Shown here in pieces: positions 8,513 to 16,630 of a DNA stretch of 64,000 nucleotides. Every line of letters starts with the position of its first letter. The stretch's first letter is position 1. A program made the position numbers and the translations under genes. The stretch comes from Pseudomonadota bacterium (GTDB lineage: Bacteria > Desulfobacterota > Desulfobulbia > Desulfobulbales > Desulfocapsaceae): assembly GCA_023412495.1 (NCBI GenBank), contig JAEYNP010000113.1, positions 124,001 to 188,000 on the forward strand, written 5' to 3'. Under the pieces are notes generated by a model. That model made no database searches. It was not told the DNA's origin and saw only the letters and a list, made by a program, of their open reading frames with translations.

Positions 8513-10174
8513 TCAGTTCATTCCCGGTTTGCTGTAATGCGTCACCGGCAGGACGACCCGGAAGAGCGCGCCTCCTTCCTTCCTGTTTTCCACGGATATC
8601 GAACCGCCCAGCTTCTTGACGATGTCGTAGCTGATATAGAGTCCCAACCCGGTCCCCTTGTCGGGGTCCTTGGTGGTGAAAAACGGCTCGAAGATCTGTT
8701 TGATATGCTCCGGCGAAATGCCGGGCCCGTTATCTGCACACTCGACCACCAGTTTGCCTTCGCTGTTTTTGCGCGTGGTGATCTCGATGACCCCTCTCGA
8801 GCCCACCGCATCGAGGGCATTGTTGATGAGGTTCAGGAAAACCTGCTGCAGCTGTGGCCCGTCGGTCATGGTGGCGGGGAGATTCTCCCCGAGATTTTTG
8901 ACGATGGTGATGCTGTTGTTCTCCGCTTCGCGCTCGATGAAGGACAAGGCCTCGTCGATGAGTTCGTTGATCTGCACCTGATCCTTCTGGGATGTTATCT
9001 TCCGCGAGAAGCCGAGCAGCCGGTGGGTGATGGTGCCGGCCCGCTTGACGTGGTAGCGGATCTTGTCCACCGAGTTTCGGTATTCGTCGATGTTCTTGAC
9101 GGCTGCTGGGTCCTCCTCGGGCAGCAGCTCGCTGATCCAGCCCGCCTGGTTGGTGATCATCTGCAGCGGGTTGTTGATCTCGTGGGCGATGCCCGCCGCC
9201 AGCCGGCCGATGGTCGCCATCTTTTCCACGTGGGCGAACTGCAGGCTGTGCGCGGCATGTTCCTTGTCCGCCTGTTCCAGGTGGCGGGCCAGGGCCAGAC
9301 TGACCGCCACCGCAGCGGACAGGGAGAGGACGAGAATGACCCCGACGATGAGGAGCAGCCGGTTGCGCAAGGACAGATAAAAGCCCATGGAGTCGGCGAG
9401 ATTGGCCTTCAGCACCAGGATCCACTGGCCGTCGCCGATCCAGCGTGTTTTGTAGATAAATGTATCGGTGACCACCGCCTGGGCCTTGTTGTCGACGGAA
9501 ATATGTTGCCGGTCGGTTTCGCTCAGTTCACCACTGCCAAGCAGGCTCGGCGTCTGGAGTTCTCCTGCCCGGTTGATGATGAAGGCGTCGCTATGGGGTC
9601 CCAGTTGAGCGGAATGAAGCAGCGAATTGAAGATGGACGAATTGATGGTCGCCCGCAGCACGAAGGTCCTCAGGGAATCGGTCACCGCCACCACAAAGTG
9701 CGGAATGTTGCGATAGCCGGTAAAGACGTCACTGACATGCACTCCGCGGATCAGAGTCTCCTTGAACCAGGGTGCATCGCCGTAGCTCTTGTCCTTCACC
9801 AGACTGCGGTAGGGACCGACGTAGCCGTGCTGGATGCCGCTGGAATCGATCACCTGCAGGTCGACTATATCCCCCTGCGGCCCCATGGCCAGATAAAGAT
9901 CGTCCAGGTTTTTTTGGTTAAGGAAGAAGTCATGGGGATAGAAGGAGACCATCATGCTGAGCAGGGAGATCTTGTCCTTCAGGAAAATTGAGATGACGTC
10001 GGTGCGGTGTTCGATAGTACTGGCGGCAAGCTCCTTCAGCTTTATGACATTGGTCTCCTCGACCGTCTCCTTCATGATCCAGGCGAAGCTGACGATAGGC
10101 ACGATGCTCAGGCAGAAGAAGGCTATCAGCAGCCGCCTGGTCAACGCCGAGTAGTATTTTTTCTGTCGTTCCAT
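8513..10174 (-). CDS. Sensor histidine kinase with periplasmic dCache-like domain
   Basis: 553 residues. TM1 at about 14-33, a periplasmic region of about 230 residues with a dCache look (PWFKETLIRGVHVSDVFTG, and DAFIINRAGEL), TM2 at about 273-296, then the kinase core: H-box GRLAAGIAHEINNPL with His near 331, N-box NLINNALDAVGS, G1 DNGPGIS, F-box FFTTKDPDKGTGLGL. There is no fused receiver. GAGGGGATA precedes the ATG at 10174. It lies 12 nt after the HTH gene and just before a receiver gene, so it is expected to phosphorylate the two receiver-only proteins of this operon. The periplasmic ligand is unknown. Confidence 0.95.
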   Translation of the reverse strand: MERQKKYYSALTRRLLIAFFCLSIVPIVSFAWIMKETVEETNVIKLKELAASTIEHRTDVISIFLKDKISLLSMMVSFYPHDFFLNQKNLDDLYLAMGPQGDIVDLQVIDSSGIQHGYVGPYRSLVKDKSYGDAPWFKETLIRGVHVSDVFTGYRNIPHFVVAVTDSLRTFVLRATINSSIFNSLLHSAQLGPHSDAFIINRAGELQTPSLLGSGELSETDRQHISVDNKAQAVVTDTFIYKTRWIGDGQWILVLKANLADSMGFYLSLRNRLLLIVGVILVLSLSAAVAVSLALARHLEQADKEHAAHSLQFAHVEKMATIGRLAAGIAHEINNPLQMITNQAGWISELLPEEDPAAVKNIDEYRNSVDKIRYHVKRAGTITHRLLGFSRKITSQKDQVQINELIDEALSFIEREAENNSITIVKNLGENLPATMTDGPQLQQVFLNLINNALDAVGSRGVIEITTRKNSEGKLVVECADNGPGISPEHIKQIFEPFFTTKDPDKGTGLGLYISYDIVKKLGGSISVENRKEGGALFRVVLPVTHYSKPGMN

Positions 10175-10186
10175 TATCCCCTCGCC

Positions 10187-10801
10187 TCAACTTGTGAAAA
10201 ACGAGCGCAATTCGCTGGTCAGCCGGTCAAGCGGCAGGTTTTCGGCGAAGATCAGGTCGGCGGGAACGGTGAGCAGGCCGTTGTCGAGGGCCAGCTTCGT
10301 CGCCCGATCGACGAAGAGAACGGTCTTCACGTTAGACATGCCGGCCAGAAGATCGCAGGTGGCCGAAAGATCTTTGCTGAACGAGCGTTTGAAGACCACC
10401 ACCACATCCGGATCGAAGGTGAGGATGGTCAGGTGGGCCTGCCTTCCCAGGGTAGCGCTTTCCGCCATCACCAGATTCCGGTCATGAGCGAACAGCTTGC
10501 AGATATGATCGAAGGTTTCTTCCTTTTCGTGCAGCTCGTTGCTGTTCGTCGCCAGAAAGAGGATCCTGCCGGTTTTAGGCGGCAGCAGAGTGGAGGCGAC
10601 GGGCATGTTGTTGCGGAGCAGAAACCAGAGGACCTGGCCGATATCGACCAGACTGTCGTCAGCTGCGGCGGGCTTGAGGATCTTCATGGAGATTAAACCC
10701 TTGACCCTTTTCGGGGAAATCCGGCAGGCCTTGGCGATCTCCTCAACAGTGAGAAGCCGCTGCTGCTGCTGTCCGCTGTAATACAGTCCTCTGATCATCA
10801 T
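10187..10801 (-). CDS. HTH regulator with pseudo-receiver-like C-terminal domain
   Basis: 204 residues. Residues about 15-45 form a helix-turn-helix like those of MerR/excisionase proteins (LLTVEEIAKACRISPKRVKG, then LISMKILKPA). Residues about 65-200 alternate beta and alpha segments like a receiver (GRILFLATNSNELH, LTILTFDPDVVVVF, NVKTVLFVDRATKLA), but no phospho-acceptor Asp stands in the usual context, so I call it a pseudo-receiver. An AGGGAGA ribosome site precedes ATG-ATG at 10801. It is the first gene after the sigma-54-type promoter at 10845-10860 and is followed after 12 nt by the histidine kinase. It could be the DNA-binding output of this operon; no named family is claimed. Confidence 0.75.
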   Translation of the reverse strand: MMIRGLYYSGQQQQRLLTVEEIAKACRISPKRVKGLISMKILKPAAADDSLVDIGQVLWFLLRNNMPVASTLLPPKTGRILFLATNSNELHEKEETFDHICKLFAHDRNLVMAESATLGRQAHLTILTFDPDVVVVFKRSFSKDLSATCDLLAGMSNVKTVLFVDRATKLALDNGLLTVPADLIFAENLPLDRLTSELRSFFTS

Positions 10802-10844
10802 TCTCCCTGGTCCTTGATATTTGTTTTTCGGCCGCTTTGGTCAT

Positions 10845-10860
10845 TGCAACCGCCATGCCA
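10845..10860 (-). promoter_or_regulatory. Sigma-54-type (-24/-12) promoter of the HTH-headed operon
   Basis: Minus-strand TGGCATGGCGGTTGCA has GG and GC elements exactly 10 nt apart, as RpoN promoters require, and agrees with TGGCAC-N5-TTGCA except for C to T. The predicted start would be near 10833, about 30 nt before the ATG at 10801. Fifteen bases (TGGCATGGCGGTTGC) are identical to the element upstream of the Ehr-like operon at 19774-19790. Confidence 0.75.
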
Positions 10861-10954
10861 CCCATTGTTTGATAAAATATAATTATTTTCAAAAACTTAT
10901 CCGACAAATACAGAAAACGGGACAAGGCCTCCCATGAGGTGAAAAAGGAGTATT

Positions 10955-11080
10955 TGTTAAGGAATGGTGACAAGAACCCTTTCCTCCCTTTAATCAAGGG
11001 AAATTACTCGAAAATAGTTTGTTAACTGGGGGTGACAGTGGAGAAACGGGAAGATGAGGCAATGTATAGCCGCGGTAACA
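10955..11080 (-). promoter_or_regulatory. Three 18-bp activator-type sites upstream of the HTH-headed operon
   Basis: On the minus strand: TGTTACCGCGGCTATACA (11063-11080), TGTCACCCCCAGTTAACA (11020-11037) and TGTCACCATTCCTTAACA (10955-10972). All begin TGTYACC and end ACA, an imperfect dyad of TGT-N12-ACA form. Starts are 43 and 65 bp apart, and the nearest site is 95 bp upstream of the -24 element. Number, order and spacing repeat upstream of the Ehr-like operon. They are probably bound by an activator of the sigma-54 promoter; the NtrC-family protein at 21282-22658 is the natural candidate. The remainder of 10802-11158 shows nothing else recognisable. Confidence 0.7.
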
Positions 11081-11158
11081 GACAGTGGAGGTTTTGCAGG
11101 ACATCCCGAAGGGCAGCCACCTGGATCCAGCACATGGAGGAGGGGCCGTCCATCGAAT

Positions 11159-11902
11159 TCAACGGAAATAGTCGAGCAGGGCCTGCAGGGTGGTGAGGGG
11201 ATGCGGCGGGCAGCCGGGGATATAGAGATCGACGGGGAGTATGCTGTTGAGGTCGCCGACGATCTCCTCGCTGCCGTAGAATGGCCCGCCGGAGATGGAA
11301 CAGGCGCCGCTGGCGATTACTACCTTCGGGGCCGGGACAGCATTCCAGGTGGCGAAAAGCGCCGCCCGCATGTTGCGGGTAATCGGGCCGGTGACATGGA
11401 TGCCGTCGGCATGCCGGGGCGAGGCGACGAAATCGATGCCGAACCGGGAAAAGTCGAAAAAAGGGGTGTTCAGAACATTGGTATCCGACTCGCAGCCGTT
11501 GCAGCCGCCGGCCGAGACCTGGCGCAGTTGCAGCGACCGGCCGAAGATTCTGTGGAAGTGTTTCCTGGCGTGGTCGGCGAGAGCGGGCAACGTGCCGCCG
11601 CATATCAATGCTTCACGGCTGGCCGCCCCCAGCCTGTAATCCTGGCTGAAGGTGACGAAGGCTCCGCCGGCCACCGTCTCGCAACGCCCGCAGAAGATAC
11701 ACCGGCCAAGATCGATGGTCCTGTCATGCTCTGAGACCGCCTCCTGGGGACAGACCGCAGCGCAACGCCGGACAATGTCCGGATCGCAGGTCCTGTTGAT
11801 CTTGGGCAACCCCCGGTACGGTGGCCGGAGCTCGATGCTCTCCCTGGGGTAATTCGTTGTCCGGCAGCCCTGTTCGAGCCTGTTTCTGATGATCTTCAGC
11901 AT
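11159..11902 (-). CDS. Ehr-like complex small subunit: ferredoxin-like N-terminus fused to HyfI/HycG/NuoB-like domain
   Basis: 247 residues. Residues 80-247 match group 4 hydrogenase small subunits/NuoB, with all four cysteines of the proximal cluster: two in SAGGCNGCES, one in SGACSISGG and one in PGCPPHP. Residues 35-80 are ferredoxin-like but reduced: CAAVCP plus CIFCGRC can complete one 4Fe4S cluster, while the second cluster is incomplete (TC-x7-C only). This corresponds to HyfH and HyfI in one chain. The ATG at 11902 follows GGGAG-type sequence; the HyfG-like gene ends 63 nt upstream. It is the last gene of the operon, and no terminator is evident before the next promoter region. It probably carries electrons from a soluble donor to the membrane arm. 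Confidence 0.88.
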   Translation of the reverse strand: MLKIIRNRLEQGCRTTNYPRESIELRPPYRGLPKINRTCDPDIVRRCAAVCPQEAVSEHDRTIDLGRCIFCGRCETVAGGAFVTFSQDYRLGAASREALICGGTLPALADHARKHFHRIFGRSLQLRQVSAGGCNGCESDTNVLNTPFFDFSRFGIDFVASPRHADGIHVTGPITRNMRAALFATWNAVPAPKVVIASGACSISGGPFYGSEEIVGDLNSILPVDLYIPGCPPHPLTTLQALLDYFR

Positions 11903-11965
11903 ATGTCCTGCTCCCGGCGCAAGCCGGCGGATGTTGGGAATTGCATCGACGTAATCGATCTCATG

Positions 11966-13477
11966 TCACAGGTCGAAGCCGCAATAGGAAAGGTTGAAGC
12001 TCTTGTTACACAGCGGGAAATCGGAGATCTCCTGATTCCGGAGGGCCATAGCCAGCCCGGTCCAGTTATGAAAGGAGGGATCCTTGATCTTGTACCTCTC
12101 GATTTTACCGCTTTCATCTGTCAGCACGCAGTGCGACACCTCCCCGCGCCAGGCTTCGCCCACGGTCACCACGAGGGCGTCCGGCATGAGTGCGGGCGCA
12201 TCCGGCAGCGTATCCCCCTCCCCTGCCTCCTTCAGCATGTTGAGAAAGGTCCGGATCAGGCCCAGGGAGTGGAAGATCTCGCTCTTGCGGATCATCGCCC
12301 GGCTGTGGACATCGCCGCTCACCGAGTCGTTGCGGTTGACGTACATCCCGGCAAAAGCCTCGGTGGGGAAAACCACCCGCGCGTCGTAATCGAGCCCGGA
12401 GGCGCGGCCGCAGCAGCCCACCAGACCGAGGTCCTTGGCCATCGCCCGGGAGACCCTGCCGGTGCCCTCGAAACGGGCCTGGACGGTGTGGGCGGAAAAA
12501 AGCAGATCGGCGACATGGGCGAGCTCCAGCGTCAACTCCTTCAATTTTTCCTCGATCATTTTCGCCTGATCGAGTGCAACCCTTTGGGAGACGCCCCCCG
12601 GCCGCACCAGGCTCTTGCCGAAGCGGTTGCCGGAAAGAGCGAGCAGGAGGTTCAAAAACTCGCCCCGCATCCGGCCGAAAAAAGCAGCAGGCGGATTGAA
12701 GGCGACATCGCCTGAGAGGGCCCCCAGGTCGCCGACATGGTTGGCGAGCCGCTCCAGTTCCAGCGCAATCGAGCGGATGATCCTGTCACCGAAATCGACC
12801 CGGATGCCGGCCAGGGCCTCCACAGCCTCGCAGCAGCAGAGGCCGTGGCCGATGGCGGTGTCCCCGGCTATGGACTCGCAGATCACCGGCAACCGCTTTG
12901 CGGCCACCTTCGTCAGCAGTTTCTCCACGCCTCGGTGCTGGTAGCCGAGCTGGATCTCCAGGGACAGGACCTCTTCGCCTGCGCACTGGAAACGGAAATG
13001 GCCGGGTTCGATGATGCCGGCATGGACCGGCCCCACCGCCACCTCGTGGATGGCCGTCCCCTCGATCCGGAAGTAGGGGTAATTACCCGGGATATCAAGA
13101 GAATAGTCGTTGCCGAAGACATCCGGCACACCCCGGCAGTTGGCGTGGTAGCGGACCATCTTCAGCCAGGGGTGGCCCAGCGGCACGATCCCGTACTGCT
13201 CGGCGATCTCCCGCTCGAACATGTGGAATTTCGGGTTGTCGGCGGTGAGCGAGGGGAAGGCATCCCCCACTTCGGTGGCGATGACATGGAGATCCTGGTT
13301 GCGGACCACCGCCAGCAGCCGGTTGGTCCCTCCTTCGGCAAAAGCAAAGAACTGGACGACGTAGCCGTCGCCTGCGGCGAAATCCAGGAGCAGCCTGCGG
13401 AAGCGGTCCATTGGCAGGCAGGGGATGTCGCTTCGTTTGACGGCCTCGCCGTTTCTTATCTGCAGCAGCTCAGCCAT
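11966..13477 (-). CDS. Ehr-like complex large subunit (HyfG/HycE/NuoCD-like) without Ni-Fe ligands
   Basis: 503 residues: a NuoC-like N-terminal part (AEQYGIVPLGHP, and YSLDIPGNYPYF) then a NuoD/HycE-like large subunit (HFRFQCAGEEVLSLEIQLGY, QHRGVEKLL). At the L1 position, where hydrogenases have RxCGxCxxxH, it reads SIAGDTAIGH: both cysteines are gone, Gly and His remain. Near the C-terminus the L2 DPCxxC is replaced by NLSYCG. With no Ni ligands it cannot be a hydrogenase. This matches the energy-converting-hydrogenase-related (Ehr) type. It overlaps the HyfF-like gene by 8 nt. It may couple an unknown redox reaction to ion pumping; substrate unknown. Confidence 0.88.
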   Translation of the reverse strand: MAELLQIRNGEAVKRSDIPCLPMDRFRRLLLDFAAGDGYVVQFFAFAEGGTNRLLAVVRNQDLHVIATEVGDAFPSLTADNPKFHMFEREIAEQYGIVPLGHPWLKMVRYHANCRGVPDVFGNDYSLDIPGNYPYFRIEGTAIHEVAVGPVHAGIIEPGHFRFQCAGEEVLSLEIQLGYQHRGVEKLLTKVAAKRLPVICESIAGDTAIGHGLCCCEAVEALAGIRVDFGDRIIRSIALELERLANHVGDLGALSGDVAFNPPAAFFGRMRGEFLNLLLALSGNRFGKSLVRPGGVSQRVALDQAKMIEEKLKELTLELAHVADLLFSAHTVQARFEGTGRVSRAMAKDLGLVGCCGRASGLDYDARVVFPTEAFAGMYVNRNDSVSGDVHSRAMIRKSEIFHSLGLIRTFLNMLKEAGEGDTLPDAPALMPDALVVTVGEAWRGEVSHCVLTDESGKIERYKIKDPSFHNWTGLAMALRNQEISDFPLCNKSFNLSYCGFDL

Positions 13478-14897
13478 GGATCACCCCGCCCAGGACTTCA
13501 ATGGTAGCGTCGATTGTATCGTGCATCGCCTCCGGCATCCAGATTGAGAGGAGCACCGAGGTGAGGAGCAGCACGTAAGGAGGCACGATGCGCAGAACAC
13601 CGAAGTCGATCCGGACCGGCCCGCTCCGGCCGGCAAAGGACATGCCGGTGAAGATCGGCGCGGCCCCGGCCACCACCAGCACGAGACAGCCGATGAACGA
13701 AAGCCCCGCAAGCCAGCGACCGGTATCGAAAGCGCCGATCAGGATGAACAGCTCGCTGATGAAGAGACCGAAGGGCGGCAGCCCGGCGAGCCCCACGAAG
13801 CCCGCGAAGAAGGAGAGAAATGTTCCCGGCAGAAAGCCCGCCAGTGCCCCCACCCGCTCGACCGCCTTGGTCTGGTAGCCTGCGAGGATATTGCCCGCCG
13901 ACAGAAACAGTGACGACTTGAGGAGTGAATGGTGGATCATGTGCAGTATGGCGCCGTAGAGGGCCAGCCCGCCGATCCCTACCCCGAAGACGATGACGCC
14001 CATGTTCTCGATGCTGGAGTAGGCGAGTAGCCGCTTGTAATCCTGCTGCCTGACGATGAAGATCCCGGCAACCAGCATCGACAGGAGGCCGAAACCGATG
14101 AGGATCGCACCGGAGAAATCATCGAGTCCCGCGAGATACATCAGGGTGTGGACCTTGTAAACCCCGAGCAGGGCGCAGTTGAGCAGGGCCCCGGACAGCA
14201 GGGCCGATACAGGGCTCGGCGCCTCGCTATGGGCATCGGGCAACCAGGTATGCATGGGGGCGAGACCCATCTTGGTGCCGAAACCGATGATCACGAAGAT
14301 GAAGCCGATCTTCAGCCAGAGGGGGTCGAGCCTGTCTGCGACACCGTTCAGGGAACTGAAGGTGAGATCGGTGATGATCTCGGCGCTGTCGAGGGACAGA
14401 GTGATGAAAAAGCAGCCGAGGAGGGCCAGCGCGATGCCCACCGAGCAGATCAGCACATACTTCCAGGTGGCCTCGAGGGCCTCGCGGGAACGGCTGACGA
14501 AAATAAGGGGCGCGCTGACCAGCGTCGTCGCCTCGATGGCGATCCACAGGACGATCGGGTGATCGGCCAGGGCTACCATGCTCATGGTGCCGAGAAAGAG
14601 CAGCAGGCAGCCCAGGCAGACCTGCTGGTTCACGCCCTTGGCTTCGTTCAGGTAAGAGGCGGCATACCAGGAGTTGCACAGGAAGACGAAGGAAGTGACG
14701 AGCAGCACCAGCATGCCGATGGGCGCAAGGGCGAAGGCTCCCGCCGCAAGCACCGGCATCGGCCCCAGGCAGGCGACGACTGAGATGACAAAATGGCCGA
14801 GGCCGGTAGCGATCAGAAGGTTCCGACCGATGGCGGCCGGCAGGAAGAAGGCAGCAGACCCGGTCAACAGCGGCAGGAGAAACAGGAATTCCAGCAT
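13470..14897 (-). CDS. Ehr-like complex membrane subunit, HyfF/NuoM-N-like antiporter
   Basis: 475 residues with about 14 predicted TM helices. Characteristic Mrp/NuoN-type stretches are present: GFGTKMGLAPMHTWLPDAHS with the conserved Lys, SEAPSPVSALLSGALLN, YSSIENMGVIVFGVGIG, and LHMIHHSLLKSSLFLSAGNI with the conserved broken-helix Lys/His. This is one of the two antiporter-like proton/sodium channels of the complex. The ATG at 14897 has GAGGGAT upstream and lies 1 nt after the HyfE-like stop; the 3' end overlaps the large-subunit gene. Which ion is moved cannot be read from the sequence. Confidence 0.9.
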   Translation of the reverse strand: MLEFLFLLPLLTGSAAFFLPAAIGRNLLIATGLGHFVISVVACLGPMPVLAAGAFALAPIGMLVLLVTSFVFLCNSWYAASYLNEAKGVNQQVCLGCLLLFLGTMSMVALADHPIVLWIAIEATTLVSAPLIFVSRSREALEATWKYVLICSVGIALALLGCFFITLSLDSAEIITDLTFSSLNGVADRLDPLWLKIGFIFVIIGFGTKMGLAPMHTWLPDAHSEAPSPVSALLSGALLNCALLGVYKVHTLMYLAGLDDFSGAILIGFGLLSMLVAGIFIVRQQDYKRLLAYSSIENMGVIVFGVGIGGLALYGAILHMIHHSLLKSSLFLSAGNILAGYQTKAVERVGALAGFLPGTFLSFFAGFVGLAGLPPFGLFISELFILIGAFDTGRWLAGLSFIGCLVLVVAGAAPIFTGMSFAGRSGPVRIDFGVLRIVPPYVLLLTSVLLSIWMPEAMHDTIDATIEVLGGVIHG

Positions 14898-14898
14898 A

Positions 14899-15558
14899 TC
14901 AATCCCTCAATCGTTTCAGAAGATCGGTGTCGATGTCGTCGAAGGCGTGATTGATGTTGTGCAGGATAATGCCCATGATCATCACCCCCGCCAGCAGGTC
15001 GAGCAGGACGCCGAATTCGATGATATGGGCGGTGCGCGAATGGTTGGTGAGCGCCGTGCCCATAAGATAGATGCCATTTTCCAGCATGAGGTAGCCGATC
15101 ACCTGGGTAATTGCCTTCCTTCTGGCCATCATCAGGAAAAATCCGCCGGACATGGTGGCGACGGCGGCGGTCAGCACCAGCTCTTTGCCGCCGCTCGTGG
15201 CCTGGAATTGTTCTTTGATCACCACGGCCAGCACCATGATGAGAAGGCCGAAGAAGAGCGAGGCGTGATAGCCGATGATCGGCTCCACCTCCCGCTTGAT
15301 CGAGACCCGCCGCAAGGCCAGCCACAAGAGGGCCGGAATGAGGATGCCCTTGATCACCACCATGACCTGGACGAAGAGGAGATCGCCGCCATCGAATCTG
15401 CCGTCGAAGTGCAGGAAAAAGGGGCTGAGCGAAACAAGGATCCCCTGGCAGGCCATGATCTTCACCAGGGCCCCGAGCCGGCTCGAAGCCAGCGACAGGA
15501 GGACAGAAAGGAGCACCAGCACCATGCACATGTCGCTGATGTGTATCATGTAGATCAT
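14899..15558 (-). CDS. Ehr-like complex membrane subunit, HyfE-like
   Basis: 219 residues with about six to seven TM helices, matching hydrogenase-4 component E (HyfE, related to NuoK/MrpC). Typical stretches are QVIGYLMLENGIYLMGTALT and IIEFGVLLDLLAGVMIMGI, with the conserved Glu residues inside TM helices. The ATG at 15558 overlaps the HyfC-like stop as ATGA, showing translational coupling. It probably forms part of the proton path between the HyfC-like and antiporter-like subunits. Confidence 0.9.
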   Translation of the reverse strand: MIYMIHISDMCMVLVLLSVLLSLASSRLGALVKIMACQGILVSLSPFFLHFDGRFDGGDLLFVQVMVVIKGILIPALLWLALRRVSIKREVEPIIGYHASLFFGLLIMVLAVVIKEQFQATSGGKELVLTAAVATMSGGFFLMMARRKAITQVIGYLMLENGIYLMGTALTNHSRTAHIIEFGVLLDLLAGVMIMGIILHNINHAFDDIDTDLLKRLRD

Positions 15559-16469
15559 TCGACGAAACCTATGGTGAGAATGACGGCGAAGAGGACAAGG
15601 GTGCCGGAGGTGAGGATGAATTTCGGAACCAGGTTCATCTTCAGGCGCGCAGTCACCGACTCCACCACGCCGATAGCCGCATAGACGAGCGCGAGCACGC
15701 CGTAGAAGAGCGGGACCCCTGCCGGCCCAAGGCTGCCGAAAGGACAGATGATGAGAGCGAGAAACGAGCTGTAGAACAGCAGCCGGTACATGGAGGCGAG
15801 CTCGATCAGGGCCAGGTCGGGGCCGCTGTGGTCGAGGATCATCACCTCATGGATCATAGTCAGCTCCAGGTGGGTGGCCGGATCGTCCACCGGCACCCGG
15901 CTGTTCTCGGTGAGCAGGATCATGAAGAGGGCGACAAGCACCAAGAGAAGCAGCGCGCCGCCAGCCCCGGCGAGGTGGATCGGCACCTCCCCCGTGAAAT
16001 ACCCGGCAAAGCTCAGAGCCCCGGTCATCCGGTAGAAGAGGATGACAATCACCAACAGAGAAACCTCGGCAAGCGTCCCGAACAAGGCCTCACGGGCCGC
16101 CCCCATGCCCTGAAAGGGCGAGGCCGTGTCGAGGGCCGCAAGGATGGTGAAGAAGCGCATCACCCCCATGACGTAGAGCAGGAGAATGACATCACCGTGA
16201 AAGGACAGCAGGGGCTCCCGTCCCGCCAGGGGAAAAAAGAGCAGGAGCAATACCGCCCCGGCTATCGAGACTACCGGGCCGAGCCGAAATACCGGGCCCG
16301 CGCTTTCGCTGTAGACCGAGCCCTTGCGGAGGAGCTTTTGCAGGGTGAGGTATTTGATCATGAGCGGCGGCCCCTTTTTTCCGGCGAAGAAAGCCTTCAC
16401 CTTCAGGAGGATCCCGGGGTACAAGGGCGCCAAGAGGAGCGCAAGAACTGTCGACATTATTGATTCCAT
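15555..16469 (-). CDS. Ehr-like complex membrane subunit, HyfC/HycD/NuoH-like
   Basis: 304 residues with about eight TM helices, matching HycD/HyfC. Seen: GILLKVKAFFAGKKGPPLMI near the N-terminus, DTASPFQGMGAAREALFGTL, and VPVDDPATHLELTMIHEVMI with the acidic residues of the NuoH-type interface loop. This subunit anchors the hydrophilic arm and links it to the pumps. GGAGGAAAGAGG precedes ATG-GAA at 16469. A MITE-like element of about 145 bp separates it from the HyfB-like gene, the only large gap in the upper operon. Confidence 0.9.
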   Translation of the reverse strand: MESIMSTVLALLLAPLYPGILLKVKAFFAGKKGPPLMIKYLTLQKLLRKGSVYSESAGPVFRLGPVVSIAGAVLLLLFFPLAGREPLLSFHGDVILLLYVMGVMRFFTILAALDTASPFQGMGAAREALFGTLAEVSLLVIVILFYRMTGALSFAGYFTGEVPIHLAGAGGALLLLVLVALFMILLTENSRVPVDDPATHLELTMIHEVMILDHSGPDLALIELASMYRLLFYSSFLALIICPFGSLGPAGVPLFYGVLALVYAAIGVVESVTARLKMNLVPKFILTSGTLVLFAVILTIGFVE

Positions 16470-16485
16470 TCCTCTTTCCTCCCGC

Positions 16486-16630
16486 TAGGAGCCTGGCGGA
16501 TTATAGCTATTTTTTCTCAGATCGAGGCATTTTCGAAAATTAAGCGCAGTCATGTACGTAACATTACGAGCATTAATTTTCGAAAATAACGAAGAGATGG
16601 GGAAATAGGGCATAATCCGACGGACTCCTA
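16486..16630. mobile_element. Probable MITE (non-coding inverted-repeat element) between the HyfB- and HyfC-like genes
   Basis: The ends are an imperfect inverted repeat: left TAGGAGCCTGGCGGATTAT then AGCTATTT, right (reverse complement) TAGGAGTCCGTCGGATTAT then GCCCTATTT. Inside lies a perfect 15-bp pair, ATTTTCGAAAATTAA (about 16530-16545) against TTAATTTTCGAAAAT (about 16573-16587). TA at both ends fits a TA target duplication, as with IS630/mariner-type elements. There is no transposase and no credible ORF. The right terminal TAG is the stop codon of the HyfB-like gene. The transcript would fold into one long hairpin inside the operon. Confidence 0.7.
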
